Below are positions 1 to 11,325 of a stretch of DNA of 64,000 bases, one piece after another. The position numbers were made by a program, and so were the translations under genes. Where the stretch lies: contig JBAIZL010000376.1 in NCBI GenBank assembly GCA_036971475.1, positions 4,742,001 through 4,806,000 on the forward strand. Direction: 5' to 3'. The stretch comes from Prosapia bicincta (lineage: Eukaryota; Arthropoda; Insecta; Hemiptera; Cercopidae). Each line of letters starts with the position of its first letter. The stretch's first letter is position 1. The notes beneath the pieces were generated by a model. It worked only from the letters and a program-made list of their open reading frames with translations. It made no database searches and was not told the origin of the DNA.

Positions 1-2
1 CA

Positions 3-368
3 GCGCCTCCTCCAAAGCCACTTAAGAGGTCATTCTCCTCTGCAGTCACCGCCACCTCATCGACTCCAGCGCCGAGGCCTACTCCAGGACCCTCAGCACC
101 ATCAGCGTCGAGGCCTGTAACAGGATCTGCAGCTTCTCCCGCAAACCCAGCGCCGTCAGCACCAAATCCCCAATCCCCTCCCGTTACTATCCCGCCCCCA
201 CCCGCCGAAAACACCTCCTCCTCGCCTCCTCCAATCCTCTCAAACGCCGCCCTAGCGAAATTCATCCAAGACCTCATTCCACAGCTTCTTCAGGCCAGAG
301 ACGTTCAATCCCTCCTCACCATCATCCTCACGTCCGTCACCAATGTTCTCCTCGGTCATGGCCAGTGA
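3..368 (+). CDS. Jockey-type LINE ORF1 (gag) C-terminal end, partial
   Basis: The frame is open from base 3 to the TGA at 366-368, about 121 residues. It begins with a Pro/Ser/Ala-rich linker and ends in a short predicted helix (FIQDLIPQLLQARDV...LLGHGQ), which is how Jockey-clade ORF1 proteins end after their zinc knuckles. The first ~100 bases closely match 14051-14130, where a second copy of the same family still has its zinc knuckles, so this is the same ORF1 entered midway. The ORF2 ATG at 358 overlaps the ORF1 stop by 11 nt. The protein would bind element RNA in the RNP. The N-terminus lies outside the window. Confidence 0.75.
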   Translation, partial: APPPKPLKRSFSSAVTATSSTPAPRPTPGPSAPSASRPVTGSAASPANPAPSAPNPQSPPVTIPPPPAENTSSSPPPILSNAALAKFIQDLIPQLLQARDVQSLLTIILTSVTNVLLGHGQ

Positions 369-2032
369 GTTTCGTGTTTTGGCATGGAACGCCTGTGGTC
401 TTGGCCGTAGGAGAGCTGAACTCCAAGCTCTCCTGACTGAGTACAATATCGACATCGCCCTCATCTCCGAGACCCACCTTAACCCCTTCCTACCATTCTC
501 ACTGCCATCCTACGCCGTCTACAGGACCGATAGACCGCTTGCTCCAGGGGCGCATTCATCAGGCGGAACTGCCGTTCTCGTTCACCGTCGGGTATCGTAT
601 CCACGAGTAGCTGTCAAAACCTCCACCATCGAGAACACAGCGGTTGCGGTTTCGATCAACAACATCACCACCACCATCATCTCCACCTACAAGCCTCCTA
701 CATCCCATCTCTCTTCCGCCGAACTTAGTAGTCTCCTCCTTACCCCAAACCAAGGTTCGCTGGGGGTTTAGGTTCGCTGGGGACCTAAACGCCAAGCATC
801 CTTCCTGGAACAGTCACACCACAAACACCTCCGGGAAAAAACTCTTTCAGTTCGCCATTTCAAATCCCTCCATCTCCATCTGAGGACCCAGCGAACCCAC
901 TCACATCTTCTCAAATCCCTCTCACTTACCCGACGTCCTCGACATCGCCATAACCAATAACTTTCATTCTCCAGTCTCCGTTTCAACCATCAACGACCTC
1001 TCTTTCGACCACAACCCTATCATAATCTCCATCTCAAACTCCACCATCCGCTCTCCTCCCACTCCGCTGTGGAGAGTCAACTGGAGAGACTTCCATCAGG
1101 ATGTCTCACGGTTATTCGGGGAAACCTCACGACGCCTCTTTACACTACTCTGGTTGATTGGTTGGTTGGACTTTTGTTGGTTTTCCATAAATAGTTTTAA
1201 GCTAACCATCGTGTCAGGCGTTACGGGCGAGACTATGAGAACGGGTACACCCATGGATCACTTTCGATCATTTCCAACCCCCGGAACTCTGGGGCCCATA
1301 GTTTCCTCCTTAGCTCGACTGGATGGGCATCAGTCGAGAACTCGTAATACTGTGCACAGGCTCCGACACTTGTGCACCGCGGACACTCCCTGACCAAGGA
1401 CCGACGTGGCTAGCGGACCAGCAACCGCGCATACGTCTTCGGCAGAGCAAGCTCACAGCAGCGTCCCAGACCAGAGTTTGTCAAGCTCTGGACTTTTCAG
1501 CACTCCCAACGCGCAACGGTTCTGACCAGTCAAAATTCCCTAAGAGAAGATGTAAGTGTTGAAATGTGAATAGATTGTGTTGGTGTGTGTATGCTTTGTG
1601 AGTGGTGTAGTGTTAGGCTAGGGTACCGCGAGGGACGCCAAATCCCTCGTAGGTGCGGCTAGTCCGCACCCCCCTGCGGGGTCTACCTCTCAAAGTCAAA
1701 TACCTCATCTACCTCATGCTCATCCGCCCTGTCATAACCTACGCCGCACCGGTCTGGTGGCCCCTTTGCAACAAAACTTCCAGGCAACGTCTCGAAGCCT
1801 TCCAGGCACGATCGCTGAGGTTCATCTCCAACTCCCCCTTCTTCTCACAAATCTAAATATCCGTCATTCCTTTCACGCTCCCACCCTATCAGATTTCGTC
1901 CGTTCCCTTTCCTCAAAGCTCTTCGGCATTGCCGAAAGCTCCAGCTACCCTCATATCCGGAACATCAGCGATATGTCTGGACCCCCTCCCATCTTCCGCC
2001 CCCGTCCCAGAAACTTTCTAGACCCTCCATAA
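358..2032 (+). pseudogene. Jockey-type LINE ORF2 (endonuclease + RT tail), broken
   Basis: ORF2 probably starts at the ATG at 358 (MASEFRVLAWNACGLG). The APE endonuclease motifs are visible: WNACG, ISETHL, a GGTAVLV strand, GDLNAKHPSW and a final FDHNPI (usually SDH). A short direct duplication near 750-775 (ggttcgctggg repeated) shifts the frame. A stop at about 882 then closes the next frame, so the gene is dead. The reading continues to about 1114, is interrupted by the antisense LINE-A 5' end (1115-1679), and resumes with an RT thumb segment (LIRPVITYAAPVWW) to 2032. The whole RT finger/palm region is missing, so the LINE-A piece replaced host-element sequence rather than simply inserting. 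Confidence 0.8.
1115..1679 (-). mobile_element. LINE-A fragment: 5' end only (5' UTR + start of ORF1)
   Basis: On the minus strand this starts at the element 5' terminus (ctgcgg at 1674-1679). It contains the two terminal hairpins, the CA-rich stretch and the full structured 5' UTR, and ends about 20-25 codons into ORF1 at 1115. It aligns with 36240-36806 of the complete LINE-A. No 3' part, poly(A) or TSD is present. Keeping the 5' end and losing the 3' end is the reverse of ordinary LINE truncation. Both flanks are the Jockey ORF2. Confidence 0.85.
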
Positions 2033-2705
2033 CAACAATCCTAAACGCACTATCACCTCCACCTAACTCAACTTCTTTACGCTAAATAGTACACATTACT
2101 ACACTATATGTCACAACACCTTCTCTACACACATGCAACTCATGTGCAAAAATCAAGTCAGTCAGCCCAGTCCCACATAAATAATAAACGTAGTCCCCCA
2201 GCATTAAAACCTGATCCGTCCCACCCACTATAACGTCCTGCCTTTCAGAAACCTCTCCTCAGATCCAGCCCGAACCAAAAAGCCCTGTTCCCACATTCCT
2301 AAGCGAGACTGGCCCTAAGCGATACGACCGGTCCTCCTCCCATCTTCTGCCCCCGTCCCAAAATCCTTCTGGACCCCCCATAACAACAACCTTTAACGCC
2401 TTTTCCTCTCTTTATCTAACTCCATTTTATCAAGTATAATACACATTTCTACACTCATATGTCACTACACCTACACTACACACATGCTATCACATGTGAA
2501 AAATTATTATGTCATGTAAAAAAAAAAAAAAAAAAAAGAAGAAAAAAAAAGTCAGTCAGCCAGTCCCACATGAATTAAATAAACGTTGTCCCCCAGAATA
2601 AAATCCTGATCCGTCCCACCCACTAAAACGTCCTGCCTTGCAGAAACCTCTCCTCAGATTCAGCCCAAACCAAAAAGCCCAGTTCCCATATTCCTACCCG
2701 CAGCC
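1978..2705 (+). repeat. Tandemly duplicated 3' UTR of the Jockey-type element, with internal poly(A)
   Basis: The block starting at about 1978 (accccctcccatcttccgcc) recurs at about 2335, and the block at about 2157 (agtcagtcagcccagtcccac) recurs at about 2550. The 3' UTR is therefore present twice in tandem, with a period of 355-395 bp. The first unit ends in an A-rich run at 2518-2549. The ORF2 C-terminal codons (about 1978-2032) are inside the repeat. After 2705 a second Jockey-type ORF2 begins. No gene is visible in the UTR itself. Confidence 0.75.
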
Positions 2706-2765
2706 AGTGTCGCGTGACAGACGCTGCATAACCTCGGGGGCCACCAAACCCCCTCCTTCTCTGAC

Positions 2766-5700
2766 TGACTGACTGGTTCTCGACATTGCCGTGCTTAAAA
2801 ACAATGTTCTCAGACACTCACTCAACATAGATGAACTAAGCTCCGACCACAACCCAATCCTTCTGACAATTGGTGACCCCCTGGCTAATCGCCTCCCCCC
2901 CAGCCAAGATGTCAACGAGAACCAACTGGAGATGCTACAATGAGTGCCTTCTACGAATATCTCCGGAACATGGCAACCCGATTGACAACTGCGGGGATGT
3001 TGATCGTGAGGCCGACAGAATACAGGCAGCCCTCTTACATGCAGCCGAGTTCAGCTCACACACCACTGTACGCGGTGGTGCAAAGACTGAGCTTCCATCC
3101 TATATTCAAGTAGAGCTGGCGAAGAAACGCCGACTGCGCCGTACATGGCACTTCACCCGCGCGCCCTCAGTTAAGAGGGAACTAAATGCCCAGACTCAAC
3201 TAGTCAAGATCTTAATAGAATCACACCCAGAGGAGGAATGCTTCAAATTCCTCTCCTCCGTAAACACAAAGAATGGTTCTCTGTGGAAACTAAATCGCCA
3301 GCTCTTAGCTACGATATCGCCACGCAAACCACTCCTTGGTCAGCAGGGTCTGGTTACTCCCCGGAGGATAAGGCCGAAACGCTCGCTGATTCCTTAGAAG
3401 ACCAGTTCACACCAAATGCACACATCTATGACACCGAATATGCTGAACATGTTAGGGACTATCTTGAAATCAATCTAAACGATCCACTTGGCAGACCACC
3501 AGACCTGATCACTAGTGATCAGGTGGCGCAAACCATATCAAACCTCAAATCCCGCAGAGCCCCTGGATTGTATGGCATATCCAACCACGCACTCAAGATA
3601 GTCCCTCTCCCCTAGTTGATGTCTATCACTAATCTCTTCAACGGAATCATGCGAACACGCCACTACCCTACTTCATGGAAGGGAGCAAAAGTAGTCCTGT
3701 TCCTTAAACAAAGCAAAAGCTCTCTTCTTCCCCAAAAACTACAGGCCAATATCACTTCTACCCAACCTCTCAAAGGTTTTTGAGAGGCTACTAAACGAAA
3801 GGCTGCTACAATACATAGCCCCTACTTATACGCAGTGAGCAATACGGCTTCCGCAGTGGCCATTCCACAGCCCTGCAATTAACCAACGTGGTTAACTCCC
3901 TCGCAGATGGCTTCAACACCAAAAGTCACAACATCGCTGTATTCCTGGATATCAGCAAAGCGTTTGACAGGGTATGGCACGAGGGCCTCCTGTACAAACT
4001 GGCTAACAGTCCCGTACCTCCATGCTATGTACACCTCATTCATTCGTACCTCGACAACAGGTGGTTCCAGGCGTCCGTCGAAGGTACTCTGTCCACGCGA
4101 CGTCCGATTGAGGCTGGAGTGCCTCAAGGCTCAGTTCTGGGGCCGTTATTGTATCTTGTATAAACTAATGACGTCCCTCTATACCCATCTGTCCGACTGC
4201 GACTCTTTGCTGACTCTCTGCAAAAACACCTGACGATAAATAACGTCAGGAGTATTGTGTTTTAGGTACATGGACAATGAGAAGTCACATTTTGGCTTTT
4301 TTATTATCCATGGAGGGATGTAGCATGATGTTCGTTCGAATATAGGTAGATGTTCTAAATTTAGATTGCTAAAAATGCGCAACGTTCTTATTCCGAAGGG
4401 AGCAGTTAAACGTTGACGCACATTGTAACGATCCTCGAGGTAGTTATCAAAAACCGCTTTGAATGCCGGATGATTAGGTTTACTTCGAAGACCAGTGTAA
4501 TATGAAATTTGTAGCATTTGACGTCGCATTGAGAGAGATGGTTCTCCAGCTTCAACTAGAAGGCTGGAGATTGGGCTTGATCTAAAAGCACCAGTAGAAA
4601 GTCAGCATGATGTATTGAATCAAGGAGTTTCAGAACCGTAGGTCGAGCAGATGAATAGGCTATACAGCCGTAATCTATGCGCGATCTTACAACGGCGCGA
4701 TAGAAACGGAGCATACAGGTTCTGTCTGCTCCCCAATTTGTACCACTTAGAACTCTCAACATATCCAATATCTTGCTGCACCGGGTCCTCAAACCACGCA
4801 CATGCGGATTCCATGAAAGTCTTTTATCAAATAAAAGACCCAAAAATCTCACATTATCCGCGGTTTGAAGCCGCGCACCATCAAGATAAAGAATAGGCTC
4901 CTGATGTTGCCTGCGACGACTAAATGCTATACACTGGGTCTTCGAAGCCGAAAACCTGAAGCCCGTAGATTTGGTCCATTCTTGCAATTTATTAATTACT
5001 AATTGTAAGGATCTTTCCGCTGTTGCCATACTTCTAGCAGCCATATATATACAAAAATCGTCTACAAACAGGGAACAGTGGACCGGTGACTGTACGTTTG
5101 AAGTGACGCTGTTAATGGCAACAGCAAACAGCGTCACACTCAAAACGCCACCCTGTGGTACACCATTCTCTAGTTCGCAACGATCAGAATATATGCCTCC
5201 TAGACGTACACGGAAAGTCCTGTTATTCAAATAATTTTGTATAAAAGCAAAAATGTTACCTTGTATACCCCATGATTTCAGTATGTTCAAAATTCCTCTT
5301 CTCCATGCCATGTCATATGCCTTCTCGAGGTCGAAGAAAACAGCTACCAGTGTTCGTCGTAAGATGAAGGCATTCTGTATAGCTGACTCCAACAAAACCA
5401 ATTGGTCAACTGATGAACGTCCTTGCCTGGTACCACACTGGACGTTAGTAAGAAGTTTGTTTGTTTCTAGATACCAGACAAGACGACGGTTGACCGTCTT
5501 CTCCAGTAGTTTGCATAATCAGCTGGTCAGAGAGATGGGTCTGTAACTACTGGGATTAGTTTTGTCCTTTCCTTGTTTTAGAAGAGGAATTATTGTCGCT
5601 TCTAACCATGCATCGGGAAAACCGTGCTCCTCGAATATACGGTTGTATATCCGAAGGAGAACTAGTTTTGACGACGGTGATAGATTTTTGATCATGGAGT

Positions 5701-7309
5701 ATACAATATCATCCGGGCCTGGAGCTGAATCCTTCGTTGACGAGAGAGCCGACTCTAGTTCATCGATAGAGAAATGGATATTCAAACAAGAATCTCCAGA
5801 CAATCCAACGGTGAAAGGTAAGGCTTCCTGTTTACGTTTGAACACCTGGAAAGCGTCCTTGTATGCAGAAGATGAAGAATGTTTTGAAAACGATAACGCT
5901 AGCACATTGGCAATTTCCTCACAGTCCGTGGTCAAAACACCATCCGAATGCCTTAATGAAATTAATGACATCGGAACGGAAATGCCAGAGACTGATCGTA
6001 ATTTCTTCCATACTGTAGATGGAGCTGTAGTTCTTGTAATAGTGCCAATGTATTGGGACCATGATTCTCGTTTACTTTGCCTAAATATTCTCCGTGCTTT
6101 CGCACGGAAGATTTTATATTTTTCCAGGTTTTCACTCGTTGGATGTCTCTTGAACTGGTTCAGAGCTTTTCTCCGTTGACGAAGGATCACAGTGCACTCA
6201 TCATTCCACCACGGAACAGGTAGGTGGTCGTCGTGGTTTGGATGAGGTTTTTGGAATTGCCTTTCCGGCGGCATTCAAAACGGTTTTTGTAAATGAATTG
6301 ACAATGTCATCAATGGGAGTCAAGTAATCCACGTCCAGTGATTCTAGATCTTGTGAAAATTGTTCCCAGTTGGCTTTTTTCAGGATCCAACGGGGATGTC
6401 GAACACAACAGGGTGAAGAGTCACACAAAGAGATCTCAATAGGAATGTGGTCGCTACTGTAAAGATCAGGCAATGCTGACCATTTTAGCCTTGTAGCCAA
6501 GGCAGGACTGCATAATGACAAGTCTACAGCTGTCCATCCACCTGTTGACGCTGCTAAATGTGTCGGAGAACCGTCATTTAGCAGGTATAAATCCAGTTCC
6601 GATCTGATGCTTTCGATCAGATTACCTCGCGGGTTGCATTCTGGGGAACCCCATGAAACATGGTGGGCATTGAAATCGCCCACTAATAAAAACGGAGTCG
6701 GTAACTGATTTATAAGGTCTACAAGATCTCTCTGTTGCAGGTTGTCACTTGGTGGGAGGTAGACACAACAGAGAGTGAGTTTGTATGGAACAGCTGTTTG
6801 AATTCCAGTTCCATAGCATGGAAAACCACAGTACAGTATCTAGGGGTGACGCTTGACAACAAGCTCACATTCCAGCCCCATCTCCGACGTGCCATCGGAA
6901 AGGCTATTGGCTCCCGCCAAAGGCTTTTTCCTGTCATCCGCGGAGCTGGGAACCCTATCCCAATGTCCGTCAGGCTGATGGTGTACAAAATGTACATCAG
7001 ACCCATCATCACCTACGCAGCCCCCGCTTGGTACTCCCTTCTAAGCGATGCATCAAAGAGGAAGCTGCACTCTTTCCAAAACGTCACGCTAAGACTAATC
7101 ACCAATTCCCCGTGGTATGTAAAAAACACAGTAATAGCCGCGGGACTCAACGTCCCATCCCTAGATGATTTCATCATCCAACTAACTACGTCACTCAGAG
7201 ATCGAACAGAACGCTCCTCCCAACCGCATCTGTCGGCAATAGTCACAGATCCGGCACCGCTTCCGACGCGCAGGAATCGACCCCTGTGCTTCGTCTACGA
7301 GCCACCATG
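2766..7309 (+). pseudogene. Second Jockey-type LINE ORF2, frameshifted and split by a LINE-A piece
   Basis: The left part (2766-4212) begins in the endonuclease end (SSDHNPILLTI at about 2838). It continues through the linker (ELAKKRRLRRTWHFTR) to RT motifs: APGLYGISN, a degenerate region near 3615-3890, FLDISKAFDRVWHEGL (3937) and AGVPQGSVLGPLLY (4113). The right part (6805-7309) carries TVQYLGVTLDNKLTF, RPIITYAAPAWYSL and the usual C-terminus ending YEPP*. Several frame changes (about 2930, 3320, 3615-3890) kill it. The catalytic palm segment is reduced to LFAD before the break, so part of the palm is lost. The family differs from the element at 1-2032. Confidence 0.85.
4213..6804 (-). mobile_element. 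LINE-A internal ORF2 fragment lacking both ends
   Basis: On the minus strand it runs from within the endonuclease domain (6804) through RT to the start of the RNase H region (4213). It has neither the 5' UTR, the 3' UTR nor poly(A). Recognisable blocks are GDFNAHHVSW (about 6660), FDLEKAYDMAW (about 5325), GVPQGGVLSVTLF and FVDDF. Frame breaks near 6200-6275, 5400-5520 and 4530 make it a pseudogene. A short match (ctgcaaaaac) straddles the left junction. Because it has no 3' end, target-primed insertion is unlikely; recombination or gene conversion is a better explanation. Confidence 0.85.
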
Positions 7310-7452
7310 AAGGTCGAAAATCTAAAATCCACACCTCACAAAAATCCAACCCAAAACAAATCAGTCCAATCAACAGCAAAGCACATCACACAACGCTCAA
7401 ATCACCAAGCAACCACGTACAACATTTAAATGTAAATGACCTCACTGATGCC

Positions 7453-7456
<4 letters not shown>
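7310..7456 (+). other. Jockey 3' UTR remnant, no gene seen
   Basis: An A/C-rich stretch directly after the Jockey ORF2 stop. I see no coding potential. It ends at the poly(T) that marks the 3' end of minus-strand LINE-C. Confidence 0.5.
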
Positions 7457-7490
<34 letters not shown>

Positions 7491-7557
7491 CCAGGCGAAA
7501 AACCTATTGAGGTTATCATCGCCTAACTAAGGTTTGTTAATAATAAATATTAAAATA

Positions 7558-9936
7558 TTACATAAATAAGACTAAACAAAATAAATGTTTAAAACTAATT
7601 GTAATTAGAACTCTCAACATATCCAATATCTTGCTGCATCTCACCTTCAAATCACGAACATGCGGACTCCATGAAAGTCTTTTATCCAATAAAAGACCCA
7701 AACATCTCACATTATCCGCGGTTTGAAGCCGCGTACCATCAAGATAAAGAATAGGTTCCTGGTGTTGCCTGCGGCGACTAAATGCTATACACTGGGTCTT
7801 CGAAGCCGAAAACTTGAATCCCGTAGATTTGGTCCATTCTTGCAATTTATTAATTACCAATTGTAGGGATCTTTCCGCTGTTGCCATACTTCTAGCAGCC
7901 ATATATATACAAAAATCGTCTACAAACAGGGAACAGTGGACCGGTGACTGTACGTTTGAAGTGACGCTGTTAATGGCAACAGCAAACAGCGTCACACTCA
8001 AAACGCCACCCTGTGGTACACCATTCTCTAGTTCGCAACGATCAGGATATATGCCTCCTAGACGTACACGGAAAGTCCTGTTATTCAAATAATTTTGTAT
8101 AAAAGCAAGAATGTTACCTTGTATACCCCATGATTTCAATACGTTCAAAATTCCTCTTCTCCATGCCATGTCATATGCCTTCTCAAGGTCAGAGAAAACA
8201 GCTACCAGTGTTTGTCGTAAGATGAAGGCATTCTGTATAGCTGACTCCAACAAAACCAATTGGTCAACTGATGAACGTCCTTGTCTGGAACCACACTGAA
8301 CGTTAGAAAGAAGTTTGTTTGTTTCTAGATACCAGACAAGACGACGGTTGACCGTCTTCTCCAGTAGTTTGCATAAGCAGCTGGTCAGAGAGATGGGTCT
8401 GTAACTACTGGGATTAGTTTTGTCCTTTCCTTGTTTTAGAAGAGGAATTATTGTCGCTTCTAACCATGCATCGGGAAACCCCTGCTCCTCGAATATACGG
8501 TTGTATATCCCAAGGAGAATTAGGTTTGCCGACGGTGGTAGATTTTTAATCATGGAGTATACAATATCATCCGGGCCTGGAGCTGAATCCTTCGTTGACG
8601 AGAGAGCTGACTCTAGTTCGTCGATAGAGAAATCGATATTCAAACAAGAATCTCCAGACAATCCAACGGTGAAAGGTAAGGCTTCCTGTTTATGTTTGAA
8701 CACCTGGAAAGCGTCCTTGTATGCAGAAGATGAAGAATGTTTTGAAAACGATAACGCTAGCACATTGGCAATTTCCTCACAGTCCGTGGTCAAAACACCA
8801 TCCGAATGCCTTAATGAAATTAATGGCACCGGAACAGCAATTCCACAGACTGATCGTAATTTCTTCCATACTGTGGATGGAGCTGTAGTTCTTGTAATTG
8901 AGCCAATGTACTGCGACCATGATTGTCGTTTACTTTGCCTAAATATTCTCCGTGCTTTCGCACGGAAGATTTTATATTTTTCCAGGTTTTCACTCGTTGG
9001 ATGTCTCTTGAACAGGTTCAGAGCTTTTATCCGTTGACGAAGGATCACAGTGCACCCATCATTCCACCACGGAACAGGTGGTCGTCGTGGTTTGGATGAG
9101 GTTTTCGGAATTGCCTTTCCGGCGGCATTCAAAACGGTTTTTGTAAATGAATTGACAATGTCATCAATGGGAGCCAAGTAATCCACGTCCAGTGATTCTA
9201 GATCTTGTGAAAATTGTTCCCAGTTGGCTTTTTTCAGGATCCAACGGGGATGTCGAACACAACAGGGTGAGGAGTCACACAAAGAGATCTCAATAGGAAT
9301 GTGGTCGCTACTGTAAAGATCAGGCAATGCTGACCACTTTAGCCTTGTAGCCAAGGCAGGACTGCATAATGACAAGTCTACAGCTGTCCATCCACCTGTT
9401 GACGCTGCTAAATGTGTCGGAGAACCGTCATTTAGCAGGTATAAATCCAGTTCCGATCTGATGCTTTCGATCAGATTACCTCGCGGGTTGCATTCTGGGG
9501 AACCCCATGAAACATGGTGGGCATTGAAATCGCCCACTAATAAAAACGGAGTCGGCAACTGATTTATAAGGTCTACAAGATCTCTCTGTTGCAGGTTGTC
9601 ACTTGGTGGGAGGTAGACACAACAGAGAGTGAGTTTGTATGGAACAGCTGTTTGAATTGCTACTGCTTGTAAGGGAGTTATTAAGTTCAGAGAAACGGCG
9701 TCGACACAGTCACGGGCTAGAATGGCTACGCCACCTCTAGCTCGATTTTCTGTAACGAAGTCCGATCTGTAAACTGAATACTCCCTTAGATGGAAATTGT
9801 GCGATTCATGGAGATGTGTCTCCTGAATACAAATGTACATAGGGGACACATCCCTTACAATTAATTTGAGATCCTCAATGTGACTTTTAACACCGTTAAT
9901 GTTCCACTGAATCACGGATTGCTTAGGTGTGGACAT
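7558..9936 (-). pseudogene. LINE-C ORF2: endonuclease + RT, RNase H lost by deletion
   Basis: The frame is open for 792 codons from MSTPKQSVIQWNINGV. Endonuclease residues N14, E39 (IQETH), D136/N138 (GDFNAHH) and D211-H212 (SDHIPI) are present. The RT has FSDLEKAYD, GVPQGGVLS and FVDDF. After LDMLRVL the frame runs into 3' UTR-derived codons (ITISFKHLFCLVLFM) because about 1.4 kb is missing, so RNase H and the terminal zinc-like motif are absent; intact relatives have 1231 residues. A patch near the deletion (WSPHVRDLKVRCSK) resembles LINE-B more than LINE-A. The ORF1 stop and this ATG are 6 nt apart. Confidence 0.9.
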
Positions 9937-9942
9937 TGCTGC

Positions 9943-11325
9943 TTAGTGAAAAGGATTGACTTGGCTCTCATTGTTGGCATTAAATGTTAATTTACCTGGA
10001 ACGTCAGGAGACGCTTCAGGCAATGTATCATCGGATTCCATCACCGCTATTGCAGTGGTGGAACTCGAGGAATTTGTATGCTCAGGAGGTGAGATGGAAT
10101 GGGCCCCTCCTTTGGCCTTTGCTTTTTTTTCTTTTTTCTCCCCAACTTTAATTGGGGCATTCTTTTTTAAAATATCAAAATTTGTTTTATTTTTCCTACC
10201 CTCTGATGGAATTGTTCTAATTGTCTTTCCTTTGTGGAGAGATACCTGTGCAGGAATGCCTCTATCGTCTGATTTGCTACGTACTAGCAGATTACTCGGC
10301 GTAGTCGCTGGTTGTACTACACTTACTGAAGGTCCATTTGTCACTAAAGACAGAAGACGTGCAACCTGCTCAGTAAGGGCTTCAATTTTTCCGGTCAGGT
10401 CTGCGCAGTTGGCACAGGACGACTTCGTTGCGCTCGCGGAAGCAGCATAAGTTTTAATGACAACATTTGGTTGGGAAGCTTTAAAGATTTTCTTAGCTTC
10501 AGCAAATGATATCCTCTGGTTAGCCATAATGCCAAGGATTCCTTTCTCCTCCTTAAAGTGAGGACAGTTGTAAGATCGCGCCGGATGATCGCCCCCACAG
10601 TTAGCGCACTTCGGGGCGTTGCCGCAATCTTTTTCATCATGACCTTCCATGCTACACTTGCCGCATACACCCTGTTTAGAACACGCAGAACTAATGTGCC
10701 CAAAACGCTGACACTTGAAGCATCGCCGAGGGTTAGCTACGTAAGGCCTCACTGACAGCCTTTGATAACCTGCATTAATATATTCAGGAAGCTCTGGTTT
10801 CCCAAAAGTTAATATGAAAGAGGCTGTTTTAATTTTCTCGCCTTTTTCAGATTTCATAATAACAGCAACATCCGTGACAGACTGTGACGAGAGTTCGGCC
10901 TTGATTTCATTTATTGGGACGTGCATCAGGTCCCTACATGTAATGACCCCCTTAGAGAAATTCAACGATCTATGGGGAACCACAGACACCTTGACTTGGT
11001 CGAAGAAGGAAGTCGTTTTTAAAAGAGATCGGGTCTGTTTTTCATTACTAGTAGCAACAAGCAGTGTCCCATTTCTTAATTTTTTTATAGATGAGACAGG
11101 ACTTCCAGCACAGGCAGTAATTGCTTTATTTATAAGAAAAGGCGACACTCTAGACAAATCCTTTCCATCTTCGGCATTAGATATTATTAAATATTTTGGC
11201 GATGGCAATGCTTGTGACGTTGCCACCATCAACTTCTTCCTCAAATCATCAACTTTAGGTTCTTCAGGTGAATCCTGACGAGTCCTCTTTAAACTCAAAC
11301 CATTTGACTTGGTTTTATGATCCAT
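9943..11325 (-). CDS. LINE-C ORF1, nucleic-acid-binding gag-like protein
   Basis: An intact 460-residue frame starting MDHKTKSNGLSLKRTRQDSP. The N-terminal basic region is followed by a possible RRM-like domain (about 50-190). Three CCHC knuckles follow: CFKCQRFGHISSAC, CGKCSMEGHDEKDC and CANCGGDHPARSYNC. A coiled-coil-like segment (TGKIEALTEQVARLL) and a Lys/Ser-rich tail ending ESQVNPFH complete it. The body resembles LINE-B ORF1 (shared start, KKLMVATSQ, ACAG.PV.SIKKLRNGTLLVATS), whereas its last ~35 residues resemble LINE-A ORF1. It would coat element RNA in the RNP. Confidence 0.9.
   Translation of the reverse strand: MDHKTKSNGLSLKRTRQDSPEEPKVDDLRKKLMVATSQALPSPKYLIISNAEDGKDLSRVSPFLINKAITACAGSPVSSIKKLRNGTLLVATSNEKQTRSLLKTTSFFDQVKVSVVPHRSLNFSKGVITCRDLMHVPINEIKAELSSQSVTDVAVIMKSEKGEKIKTASFILTFGKPELPEYINAGYQRLSVRPYVANPRRCFKCQRFGHISSACSKQGVCGKCSMEGHDEKDCGNAPKCANCGGDHPARSYNCPHFKEEKGILGIMANQRISFAEAKKIFKASQPNVVIKTYAASASATKSSCANCADLTGKIEALTEQVARLLSLVTNGPSVSVVQPATTPSNLLVRSKSDDRGIPAQVSLHKGKTIRTIPSEGRKNKTNFDILKKNAPIKVGEKKEKKAKAKGGAHSISPPEHTNSSSSTTAIAVMESDDTLPEASPDVPGKLTFNANNESQVNPFH

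Noticed and set aside
1323..1562. 79-codon plus-strand ORF in the LINE 5' UTR, recurring at 11460, 12918, 36440, 49564 and 60160
   Set aside because: Antisense to the element, without a recognisable domain. Conservation is explained by the structured 5' UTR. An antisense product cannot be excluded but has no support.
5562..6179. 205-codon plus-strand ORF (also at 8420, 33447 and, truncated, 21077 minus)
   Set aside because: It is the antisense shadow of the LINE-A RT region and is kept open by codon bias of ORF2, recurring wherever ORF2 occurs.
10814..11278. 154-codon plus-strand ORF with hydrophobic stretches
   Set aside because: Antisense to LINE-C ORF1; similar shadows occur opposite other ORF1 copies.
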